Of a DNA stretch of 15,295 bases, positions 7,993 to 14,301 are shown in pieces. Position 1 is the first letter of the stretch. Every line of letters starts with the position of its first letter. Source of the stretch: Gammaproteobacteria bacterium. Its GTDB lineage: Bacteria; Pseudomonadota; Gammaproteobacteria; SZUA-229. A program made the translations under genes and the position numbers. The stretch spans positions 1 to 15,295 of the forward strand of contig JACPVK010000187.1 of NCBI GenBank assembly GCA_016191795.1. The letters run 5' to 3'. The notes under the pieces are model-generated. The model saw nothing but the letters and a program-made list of their open reading frames with translations, was not told the origin of the DNA and ran no database searches.

Positions 7993-8514
7993 TTATGGAC
8001 AGCCTGGACGGATCGTTTGAAAACCATTCAATCTGCTTTGTGCCTGTCCGATTGATTCTCCATTACTGCCAACAATCGTTACATTAACATTAATGTCATG
8101 CACCAGACCCTTGTATGCGCTACTACCGCCCTCCTGATCACTACCAGTGATATCGTAACCAGCAGGCGTATTCATGCAATCCATATAAATTAAATCACTA
8201 TCTGCATCCACGGTACCGGATGTTATCGACTCATTTAAAATCCCGGCCAATGACTGAGTTCCAGCAGCGCCCCAGTTAAGTGCGCTAATATCAGGCTCTA
8301 CACCCGCATCCGGCTCACTTTGTGCCACTCTACTTATCACTGTTTCTGCAGCTTGCCATGCAATATTATTGGTCTGCAGATTGTTGGCGATTTTTAATTC
8401 CGTCGTAGTCACGCTCATACTGGTGACGCCAAGCAAGGTCATAATCAACAACACAATCAAACCCACCAGCAGGGCGGCGCCTTCTTGATTACGTCTGGTG
8501 TTACTCATATGCAT
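7993..8514 (-). CDS. pilX: Type IV pilus assembly protein PilX
   Basis: A 173-residue minor pilin with the PilX N-terminal pattern: a basic leader ending in EG12, then AALLVGLIVLLIMTLLGV as the membrane/assembly helix, followed by a TTTELKIANN-like stretch and the AWQAAE motif typical of PilX. The residue at mature position 5 is valine rather than glutamate, a feature shared with GspK-type pseudopilins thought to cap the priming complex. C113 and C172 may form a disulfide. The first ATG is preferred because the SD GAGGT, spaced 7 bases from it, overlaps the pilW stop codon and suggests translational coupling; an in-frame ATG two codons on is possible. Family role: part of the PilV-PilW-PilX-FimU-PilE priming complex with PilY1. 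Confidence 0.92.
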   Translation of the reverse strand: MHMSNTRRNQEGAALLVGLIVLLIMTLLGVTSMSVTTTELKIANNLQTNNIAWQAAETVISRVAQSEPDAGVEPDISALNWGAAGTQSLAGILNESITSGTVDADSDLIYMDCMNTPAGYDITGSDQEGGSSAYKGLVHDINVNVTIVGSNGESIGQAQSRLNGFQTIRPGCP

Positions 8515-8524
8515 ATTCAGTACC

Positions 8525-9490
8525 TCAAAGTTCTCGCATCACGGCGACAGTGCTAACGACTACGCGGCGTAATCCATCATTAGCGCCACCCGGCGCCGTG
8601 AATGAAACCGCATCGGTCAGTGCAACTGCCTGGCCGGCAATATTGGCATTAACAGTTGTATCAGTAAGTAGTTTGGATGGCGTACCGGCACGTACAATCA
8701 ACCAGACCTGTACAGATTTTGCGACGCTCCAGTCAGTAACATTCTGAGGATCAACATAACTGATTCTGTCAGTCACGCCATCATCATTATCATCAATGGA
8801 TAAGCCAATTTGCACCTGAAAGTTTTCCACTCCCGCCAGTAACACCTGATCAACCACCAGGCCACCGGGTTGTAAAGAAATTCGGTGCAAAGAGGGAAGA
8901 TTATCACCCGCAACATCGCTATCACTTGCAATGTAGTAAGCGGTTACGTAGTAGTCATAATCTCTGGCCGTCAAACTAATATTGGGTGATGCGGCAACAT
9001 AAAAGAACTGAGCATTATTCACATCACTGTTTATGTAAATTCTGTCATTCGCCAGTGGGGCTACCGGATCACGCAGACTTCCCCGCAACTCAAGAAAATC
9101 ACCCTGAAAATAATTGTTAACACAGGGACCACCGTAGGGATCCTGTTCATCAAAAGCCATAACAGGTCGATCTACATTCACTGCCCAGCCAGCAGCACAT
9201 TCTGTCGGCACAGCGGGCATGGTACTGGTTCTGTCGATTCGAAACGGATCTGTTACTCGACCAAACACACCAGCCTGGCGAATATCAGCACTGATAGTTT
9301 CCAGCGCGAATCGCGCGTTATCCAGCATGTCGACTTGCTCACTCACCACGTCCTGACTGGCACGGCCATTAACATAAGCCTTGAACACACCCGCAATCAG
9401 AAACAAACCAATGAGCAGAGCGACCATTAATTCAATCAGAGAAAAACCACTGATTCGCGTCAACATGCCTGGATTATTTTTAAACATCAT
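8525..9490 (-). CDS. pilW: Type IV pilus assembly protein PilW
   Basis: A 321-residue large minor pilin (PilW/GspJ-like). The leader ends at G15, and the mature protein begins FSLIE with glutamate at +5, followed by LMVALLIGLFLIAG. Typical PilW elements follow: a LDNARFALETISADIRQAG-like helix after the membrane segment and GVENFQVQIGL before an acidic loop. That loop, DDNDDGVTD (233-241), fits a DxNxDGxxD calcium-binding pattern. The frame is open 21 codons further upstream, inside pilV. The start at 9490 (or the adjacent ATG at 9487) is chosen because it leaves a 7-base gap after the pilV stop, is preceded by GGAG, and gives a normal short leader; the GGAG is only 2 bases from the first ATG, so 9487 may be the true start. 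Downstream it is coupled to pilX. Confidence 0.9.
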   Translation of the reverse strand: MMFKNNPGMLTRISGFSLIELMVALLIGLFLIAGVFKAYVNGRASQDVVSEQVDMLDNARFALETISADIRQAGVFGRVTDPFRIDRTSTMPAVPTECAAGWAVNVDRPVMAFDEQDPYGGPCVNNYFQGDFLELRGSLRDPVAPLANDRIYINSDVNNAQFFYVAASPNISLTARDYDYYVTAYYIASDSDVAGDNLPSLHRISLQPGGLVVDQVLLAGVENFQVQIGLSIDDNDDGVTDRISYVDPQNVTDWSVAKSVQVWLIVRAGTPSKLLTDTTVNANIAGQAVALTDAVSFTAPGGANDGLRRVVVSTVAVMREL

Positions 9491-9497
9491 AACTCCG

Positions 9498-9995
9498 TTA
9501 AATTTGCACGTTAACTGTATAGGAAAGTACCACTGGCATGGCTGAACCATCATTCGCAGTCCAGTTAACAGTTACCGTGACAGCATAAGGTGATGTCGGA
9601 ACAGGTCCCGGCACGGCAGCAATGACCGCACCATCCAGTGTTGGTAACATAGACGCCAGATCCTGCTGCCAAACAAATAAATCGTGAGCCACCTGTGTCT
9701 GTGAATCACATACGGTACCGGAGTTACAACTGCCATCTGCTGCTACACCGGCTGCATACAATGGAAGATTTTGGCCATCGACACCACGGTTAAGGCGCAT
9801 GCGCTCAATGATTTCCTGGCTCTTCATCAAAACAATTGTTCGCTGCATGGCCATGCCACCGGAACGCATACCCTGTATCTGCAAACCCGCCACACCCAAA
9901 ACACCAATGGTGAGCACAAATAATGTCAGCAATGCTTCCAGCATGGTAAAACCTTGCTGGTGTGAGAGTTTCTTGATTTGCAGTTCACAATACAT
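9498..9995 (-). CDS. pilV: Type IV pilus modification protein PilV
   Basis: A 165-residue minor pilin (PilV/GspI-like). The leader ends in QQG15, and the mature protein begins FTMLEALLTLFVLTIGVLG, the characteristic PilV N-terminus with glutamate at +5. The sequence AGLQIQGMRSG follows, then a short globular domain with C90 and C96 close together and a beta-rich C-terminus (VTVTVNW). The SD AGGAA is spaced 6 bases from ATG and overlaps the TAG stop of the upstream fimT gene, so the two are probably coupled. pilW starts a few bases after its stop. Family role: core of the minor pilin complex that primes pilus assembly and presents PilY1 at the tip. Confidence 0.92.
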   Translation of the reverse strand: MYCELQIKKLSHQQGFTMLEALLTLFVLTIGVLGVAGLQIQGMRSGGMAMQRTIVLMKSQEIIERMRLNRGVDGQNLPLYAAGVAADGSCNSGTVCDSQTQVAHDLFVWQQDLASMLPTLDGAVIAAVPGPVPTSPYAVTVTVNWTANDGSAMPVVLSYTVNVQI

Positions 9996-10004
9996 GGCTG
10001 ATTC

Positions 10005-10631
10005 CTATGGTGCCGTGTAAGTAATAAACGTTTGCTGCCGCGTAGAGCGGGTGCGACCGGCTGCGTTTACCGTCACAGCAGCTGCATTTCGCGTATTACC
10101 CATCGCGTCAAAAATTGGCGTCCGGTCGTCACAAATACTAAAATTACCGGACTGGTTGTTACCCGCAGCAAAGGGCTCACCACGGTTGTTAAAAACAACG
10201 GCGTTAACACCATTGATACTGGCATTATCGTTTCGAACAGTCAGGCCACCTGCATAGGCTGTACCGTCCCAAACCTTGAGCAACTGATCTGTGTTGGGTG
10301 CAGCGCCGTTAATCACGCAATCACCATTAAAATCACTAAAAGCTATCCAGCCTGTTTCCCAGTTGCCGTTCGCGGCGCATAACGGAGCAGCCAGCGTCGT
10401 ATTAGTCGTTGGGCATACACAGGCCTGGGTGTTTTGGCGGATCGCCTCACTACGTGCCAGCATCAAAGCTGACACCAGCTCATTAGTCACTGATGTGATG
10501 CGTGCATTCTGGACAAACTCACGCATGGCTGGCATACCCACTGCCAACAGAGCACCCGCCACAACCAGAGTAATCATCAACTCTATTATGGTAAAACCGG
10601 CCTGGAGTTTCGGTATATTTTTCATGAGCAT
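10005..10631 (-). CDS. fimT: GspH/FimT-family pseudopilin
   Basis: A 208-residue type IV pilin-like protein opening the minor pilin operon. The cleavage site is G12|F13, and the mature protein begins FTIIELMITLVVAGALL, with glutamate at +5. ARITSVTNELVSALMLARSEAIRQN and NWETGWIAFSDFNGD are diagnostic of the GspH/FimT/FimU family. Five cysteines (71, 73, 85, 105, 167) are present. The C-terminal tail contains GRTR at 192-195 within a basic stretch. This fits the GRxR DNA-binding motif reported for competence FimT of Legionella. P. aeruginosa has both fimT and fimU at this place, whereas only one is present here, so it may serve either or both roles. The first ATG is given; ATG two codons later is equally possible, as neither has a strong SD. 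The symbol fimT is preferred over fimU with moderate confidence. Confidence 0.88.
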   Translation of the reverse strand: MLMKNIPKLQAGFTIIELMITLVVAGALLAVGMPAMREFVQNARITSVTNELVSALMLARSEAIRQNTQACVCPTTNTTLAAPLCAANGNWETGWIAFSDFNGDCVINGAAPNTDQLLKVWDGTAYAGGLTVRNDNASINGVNAVVFNNRGEPFAAGNNQSGNFSICDDRTPIFDAMGNTRNAAAVTVNAAGRTRSTRQQTFITYTAP

Positions 10632-10701
10632 AAGTTAAGACCGCTGCTGGTAAATTGTCATGTCTGATTTGATAGGCCGTTTTCAATCACGGATGAACGG
10701 C

Positions 10702-11790
10702 TCAATGAATCGCATCAAAGTTATAAAAAGCGGGATCAATGGTAGGAGCTTCTCCACTCATTAACTCTGCCATCAGCCGGGCACTGCCGGCGCCGAGGAT
10801 CACACCATTCCTGAAATGACCGCTGTTGATATATAGACCATTGATCTCCGGGTGTTCACATATATATGGCACACCCTGATGACTACCCGGACGCAACCCG
10901 GCCCAATGATGCTCCACCGGCAGCTCCGCCAGTTGTGGCAAGAGAGTAATAGCTGCCGAGCGTAAATCTTGCTGAGCCGTATCTGTGATGGATTTATCAA
11001 AATCCGTGTATTCCAGCGTACTGCCCGCCAGTATGCGTCCATCACGTCGCGGAATGAGATAACGACCTTGCGATAACACCATGGTTTTTAGCACGCCCGG
11101 TTCACCTCTAAACAGAATCATTTGCCCCTTTACCGGTTGTATTTGCGGCGCAGTGGCAATTTGTTTTATGAGACTGGCACTCCAGGCGCCACCCGCTATC
11201 AGCACTTTATTGGCATGATACAGTGAGTTTTGTGCACGCACTCCCTGCACCCGGCCACTTTTAATTTCCAGCCCTGATACTTCGGTATCTTCCAGACAGG
11301 TGATACCACGGCGTTGCAAACTACCCTGAACCGACTTGCTCAATCGGGGATTACGCAATTGCGCAATGTTGGGCAACCACATCGCAGAATTAATCCCGGG
11401 ATTCAGTGCTGGCTCACGCTCATGCAAAGCCTGCATCTTTAACGTTTCCAGTTGCATCTGCCAACGCAGTGCCCAGGCACGTGCCGCATCCGTTTCGTTC
11501 TGATCCAGTATGAACATACCACTACGTGTGTATTCGGGATCTATGCCACTCTCGGTTAACAGCGATTCCGCGAGTGCGGGATAATTTTGATGACCATAGT
11601 GCGCCAGCACATTCACTGCATCACCGTAACGCCAGGGGTAGAGTGGTGACAAAATACCACCGCCTGCCCAGGTGGATTCACCACCCGCCTTGCCACGTTC
11701 CAGCAGTAACACTTTGGCGCCACGCTGCTGTAACTCACGCGCCGTGAGCATACCTATCAGCCCGGCTCCCACCACTATCACATCAACCAT
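10702..11790 (-). CDS. thiO: Glycine oxidase (thiamin thiazole synthesis)
   Basis: An FAD-dependent amine oxidase of the ThiO class. It oxidises glycine to the imine (dehydroglycine) that ThiG joins with DXP and ThiS sulfur to form the thiamin thiazole. The protein is 362 residues from the chosen start. The Rossmann motif GAGLIG is at 8-13 with E31 at the ribose-binding position. STWAGGGILSP is at 39-49. Residues matching the substrate-binding set of Bacillus glycine oxidase are Y244, R300 in AGLRPG and R327 in GHFRNG. The frame extends 12 codons upstream to a GTG at 11826, but that codon lies in the loop of the upstream gene's terminator, so ATG 11790 is preferred. It lies upstream of the pilus operon on the same strand, as PA4548 does in P. 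aeruginosa. The nearby thiS and thiG support the thiamin role over a general D-amino acid oxidase. Confidence 0.92.
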   Translation of the reverse strand: MVDVIVVGAGLIGMLTARELQQRGAKVLLLERGKAGGESTWAGGGILSPLYPWRYGDAVNVLAHYGHQNYPALAESLLTESGIDPEYTRSGMFILDQNETDAARAWALRWQMQLETLKMQALHEREPALNPGINSAMWLPNIAQLRNPRLSKSVQGSLQRRGITCLEDTEVSGLEIKSGRVQGVRAQNSLYHANKVLIAGGAWSASLIKQIATAPQIQPVKGQMILFRGEPGVLKTMVLSQGRYLIPRRDGRILAGSTLEYTDFDKSITDTAQQDLRSAAITLLPQLAELPVEHHWAGLRPGSHQGVPYICEHPEINGLYINSGHFRNGVILGAGSARLMAELMSGEAPTIDPAFYNFDAIH

Positions 11791-11805
11791 AACTTTCAAC
11801 TCTGC

Positions 11806-11837
11806 AGAAAAGAAAACGGCGGTCACTGACCGCCGTT
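11806..11837 (-). terminator. Rho-independent terminator after the exported cysteine-rich protein gene
   Basis: A perfect 10-bp stem, AACGGCGGTC (11815-11824) and GACCGCCGTT (11828-11837), has a 3-base loop. Read on the minus strand it is followed by a U-rich tract (TTTTCTTTT, 11814-11806). It lies 33 bases after the stop of the 11871-12884 gene and 15 bases before the thiO start. Confidence 0.9.
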
Positions 11838-11870
11838 GGTATTATCCTCAAATTCTATTGCGCCATGGGC

Positions 11871-12884
11871 TTACTTGCCGCAGGTATTCTCAACACCGGC
11901 CGGCGCCTTATCAATATAAGGAGCGCAATAGCAGGGGCTTACACCCTTAGTCCAATGCTTCTGGCAACGCTCAACCCAGATTTCAGTCTGTCGCTTATCC
12001 CACTCGGATTCAACCGTTTTGAGTGCCGCTTCTTCTTTCATTTTTGACGCCTCTGCACGCTGACGTTCAGCCTCGACTTCTTTCTGCTTGCGACGTTCAG
12101 TGGCCACCTGGGATTGTATGGTGGCTTCCGCCGAAGTTTTTTTGGCCTTGTCATCGCAAAGATAGGCAATCGACTTCACCGCACCCTTCATGTCGTCCGG
12201 TGCTTCGGCATAACAGGTTTTAACCACCTGTTTGGGCTCGGGTTTTGGATCTGGTTTGGCCGCTTCAACGACAGGTGCCGGTACCGGTGCCGGCGCAGGT
12301 GGTGGCGGTGCGATGATGGCGGCATAACCTTTTGCGAATCCGCTCATGGTGTAGGTCAAACGTACCGGCCGGCCGTATGGTGATGCAATAAACTCGATAG
12401 TGCGGGCTTTCTTGAGCTGATCCCTGGTTTCATCATCCAGCCCAATAGTGAAATCACCACCGCCAGAATTGACACAGGCACCGTTGGCCACAATGGAATT
12501 TTGTTTCAGGGTTGTTGTCAACTGGCTCTGATTATCCAGGCACCATTGAAAACGATTTAAACGCTGGCCATCGATGGTGACATCAATGATCTCAAGGTCA
12601 TCAAAAACACGGGTGTTTTCCAGTTCGCCACTGGGATCGTTTTTTCCAAATCGCAGGCGCAGCTGGTTTTTGTTAATGTTGAGATGATAATAGAGTATGT
12701 CGCCACCATCCGGCTCACTTCCCGATTTAATGGCTGCGCCATCCTTGAAATACCAGGCGACACTATCACTAAACTGATAGTCCTTGGTCTTCTTGAAAGG
12801 ATTAACTGCGGCGGAAGCTAAAAATGGACTGAGCAACAAACTCGTCAAAATGAGTAATAACGCCGAATATCTTGGAACCACCAT
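11871..12884 (-). CDS. Exported cysteine-rich coiled-coil protein, function unknown
   Basis: I do not recognise this 337-residue protein as a named family. It has a Sec signal peptide (hydrophobic 8-20, cleavage probably near SAA at 24-26). An N-terminal beta-rich domain (about 27-190) carries C115 and C137 and a FIASPYGRPVRLTYTMSGF stretch that reads like a final beta-sheet. A Pro/Ala-rich linker follows (193-220, APPPPAPAP then KPDPKPEPK), then C224 and C243, a charged coiled coil (about 252-305), and a cysteine cluster C307, C318, C320, C335. The mature protein thus has eight cysteines, suggesting up to four disulfides, and a periplasmic or envelope location is likely. The Pro-rich linker resembles envelope-spanning spacers. 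The start has AAGGGG 5 bases upstream, and a terminator follows, so it is a single-gene unit. It lies between thiO and divergent thiS, with no evident link to thiamin. Confidence 0.88.
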   Translation of the reverse strand: MVVPRYSALLLILTSLLLSPFLASAAVNPFKKTKDYQFSDSVAWYFKDGAAIKSGSEPDGGDILYYHLNINKNQLRLRFGKNDPSGELENTRVFDDLEIIDVTIDGQRLNRFQWCLDNQSQLTTTLKQNSIVANGACVNSGGGDFTIGLDDETRDQLKKARTIEFIASPYGRPVRLTYTMSGFAKGYAAIIAPPPPAPAPVPAPVVEAAKPDPKPEPKQVVKTCYAEAPDDMKGAVKSIAYLCDDKAKKTSAEATIQSQVATERRKQKEVEAERQRAEASKMKEEAALKTVESEWDKRQTEIWVERCQKHWTKGVSPCYCAPYIDKAPAGVENTCGK

Positions 12885-12929
12885 ACTAACCCCTTGAACA
12901 ATTATTCAACATCGAAAGATTGTTATGTT

Positions 12930-12958
12930 TATAAAATATGTTTCTGGTAAACAAGCAA
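12930..12958 (-). promoter_or_regulatory. Candidate sigma-70 promoter for the exported cysteine-rich protein gene
   Basis: On the minus strand, TTGCTT (12958-12953) and TTTATA (12935-12930) are separated by 17 bases in an AT-rich stretch. The -10 lies about 45 bases upstream of the ATG. Placement and spacing are good, but the hexamers are imperfect. Confidence 0.45.
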
Positions 12959-13040
12959 ATTTTAGCCCAGCTTCACTCTGTGTATCAGTATTTTTGCATG
13001 TGTATAGCACAAGAATCTGCCTGATGCCTGCCAGCGCTCG

Positions 13041-13070
13041 TTGACAACTGCCGGACAGATCGCTTATTCG
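13041..13070 (+). promoter_or_regulatory. Candidate promoter for thiS-thiG-trmB
   Basis: A consensus -35, TTGACA (13041-13046), is followed after 18 bases by TATTCG (13065-13070), a weak -10. A better -10-like TACAAT lies at 13073-13078, but 26 bases from the -35. It lies in the 223-base divergent gap (12885-13107), which holds no gene and no recognisable TPP riboswitch elements. The promoter is plausible, but the -10 is uncertain. Confidence 0.4.
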
Positions 13071-13107
13071 TGTACAATTTGGCTTCTGAAAACCGAACAG
13101 CTGTCCC

Positions 13108-13308
13108 ATGAATATCGTACTCAATGGTCAACCTCGCCCCGTGAATAACGGCACTCACCTCGAGCAACTCGTACAGGAGCTCGGCCTAAAGGGCAAACGC
13201 CTGGCCGTCGAGATTAATCGCGAGATCATTCCCCGCAGTCAGTATGCCAATACCGAGCTGAAGAACGGCGACACTATCGAAATCGTCCACGCCATTGGCG
13301 GTGGGTAA
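13108..13308 (+). CDS. thiS: Sulfur carrier protein ThiS
   Basis: A 66-residue ubiquitin-like sulfur carrier that ends in the diagnostic Gly-Gly (IGGG). Its C-terminus is adenylated and thiocarboxylated, and it hands sulfur to ThiG for thiazole formation. The sequence begins MNIVLNGQ and contains LAVEINREIIPRSQY and LKNGDTIEIVHAIGGG, all typical of ThiS, at normal length. No convincing Shine-Dalgarno precedes the ATG (upstream bases AACAGCTGTCCC). It is the first gene of the thiS-thiG-trmB run, an order also seen in P. aeruginosa. A stable hairpin follows in the 126-base gap before thiG. Confidence 0.96.
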   Translation: MNIVLNGQPRPVNNGTHLEQLVQELGLKGKRLAVEINREIIPRSQYANTELKNGDTIEIVHAIGGG

Positions 13309-13309
13309 G

Positions 13310-13346
13310 ACACTCCGCGTTTGTTCTCAATGTTCAAACGCAGTGT
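13310..13346 (+). promoter_or_regulatory. Stem-loop in the thiS-thiG intergenic region
   Basis: The arms 13310-13323 and 13335-13346 form 12 base pairs, including GCGTTTG with CAAACGC, with a 2-base bulge and an 11-base loop. It begins 2 bases after the thiS stop. No U-tract follows, so simple termination is unlikely. A second, weaker stem ends in ACCGG (13372-13376) and CCGGT (13393-13397), with a T5 run at 13407-13411. Processing, stability or partial attenuation between thiS and thiG are possible roles. Confidence 0.45.
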
Positions 13347-13434
13347 GGCGAAAGCTGTTCATGGATGAAAAACCGGATCACTGCGCCATGGACCGGTACT
13401 TGAAACTTTTTAACCTTAAACTATCGACAACATC

Positions 13435-14217
13435 ATGAATAAAGACCCACTCATCATTGCTGGCAAAGCCTATCACTCACGGTTACTCACTGGCACCGGC
13501 AAATATAAAAATACCGAGGAAACACGTCTGGCCACTGAAGCCAGCGGGGCTGAAATTATCACCGTTGCCATACGCCGCACCAACATAGGCCAAACGCCCG
13601 GTGAACCTAATTTACTGGATATTTTGCCGCCCAATAAATACACACTGCTACCGAATACGGCCGGTTGCTACAACGTGGACGATGCAGTACGTACCTGTCG
13701 CCTGGCACGGGAATTACTCGATGGACATGACCTGGTCAAACTCGAGGTACTGGGCGATGAAAAAACCCTGTTCCCCGATGTTACCGCCACGCTGGAAGCG
13801 GCACGTATTCTGGTCAAGGATGGATTTAAAGTCATGGTGTACACCAACGATGATCCGATTATTGCCAAACGACTCGAGGAGATTGGCTGCGTAGCCGTGA
13901 TGCCGCTGGCAGCGCCCATCGGTTCAGGCCTCGGCATTCGCAACCCCTACAACATTATTACCATCATCGAAAACGCCAAAGTTCCGATACTGGTAGATGC
14001 CGGTGTCGGCACAGCATCGGATGCCGCCATTGCGATGGAACTGGGTTGTGAAGGCATTTTGATGAACACCGCCATTGTCGGTGCAAAAAACCCGATACTC
14101 ATGGCCTCGGCCATGAAAAAAGCCGTGGAAGCCGGGCGTGAAGCATTTCTTGCCGGACGCATACCACGCAAGCGTTATGCTTCGGCGTCATCACCCATTG
14201 ATGGATTGTTTTTCTAA
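13435..14217 (+). CDS. thiG: Thiazole synthase
   Basis: Forms the thiazole phosphate of thiamin from 1-deoxy-D-xylulose 5-phosphate, ThiS thiocarboxylate and the glycine imine supplied by ThiO. The 260-residue (beta/alpha)8 protein has a normal length. The Schiff-base lysine is K102 in LVKLEVLGD. Other family signatures are SRLLTGTGKYK near the N-terminus, TVAIRRTN at 43-50, LPNTAGCYN at 72-80, MPLAAPIGSGLGIRNP at 156-171, VPILVDAGVGTASDAA at 183-198 and GILMNTAIVGAKNP at 207-220. The ATG follows a weak ribosome site. Having ThiO rather than ThiH as partner implies the oxygen-dependent branch of the pathway. A long inverted repeat begins 4 bases after the stop. Confidence 0.97.
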   Translation: MNKDPLIIAGKAYHSRLLTGTGKYKNTEETRLATEASGAEIITVAIRRTNIGQTPGEPNLLDILPPNKYTLLPNTAGCYNVDDAVRTCRLARELLDGHDLVKLEVLGDEKTLFPDVTATLEAARILVKDGFKVMVYTNDDPIIAKRLEEIGCVAVMPLAAPIGSGLGIRNPYNIITIIENAKVPILVDAGVGTASDAAIAMELGCEGILMNTAIVGAKNPILMASAMKKAVEAGREAFLAGRIPRKRYASASSPIDGLFF

Positions 14218-14220
14218 CCA

Positions 14221-14290
14221 TTGACACAGAGACGCTGAGACACAGAGGAATCACTATTACCCACTCTGCGACTCTGTGTCTCTGTGTCAA
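14221..14290. repeat. Long imperfect inverted repeat, copy A (thiG-trmB gap)
   Basis: The left arm 14221-14247 and right arm 14264-14290 pair at 23 of 27 positions around a 16-base loop. The arms consist of reiterated GACACAGAG-type units. The right arm shares the 17-base CTCTGCGACTCTGTGTC exactly with copy B (14264-14280 and 15061-15077), and both copies are followed by a (G/A)ATCTTTT tail. It fills most of the gap between thiG and trmB. Confidence 0.85.
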
Positions 14291-14301
14291 ATCTTTTCTT
14301 T

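Noticed and set aside
9491..9553. Longer pilW start 21 codons upstream
   Set aside because: It would overlap pilV by 56 bases and give an abnormally long prepilin leader; ATG at 9490/9487 has a nearby GGAG and a normal leader.
10032..10638. Two plus-strand open frames (115-116 codons) across fimT
   Set aside because: They are antisense shadows of the fimT coding sequence with no recognisable features or ribosome sites.
10676..10701. Hairpin (GCCGTT/AACGGC) right after the thiO stop as a terminator
   Set aside because: The stem has only six pairs with a large loop, and no U-tract follows on the minus strand.
10632..10701. Promoter for the pilus operon in the thiO-fimT gap
   Set aside because: A TTGAAA is present on the minus strand, but no acceptable -10 lies at 16-18 bases, so I could not support a promoter call.
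12885..13107. Possible TPP riboswitch before thiS
   Set aside because: I looked for the conserved CUGAGA and ACCUGAUCUGG-type core elements and found none on the plus strand.
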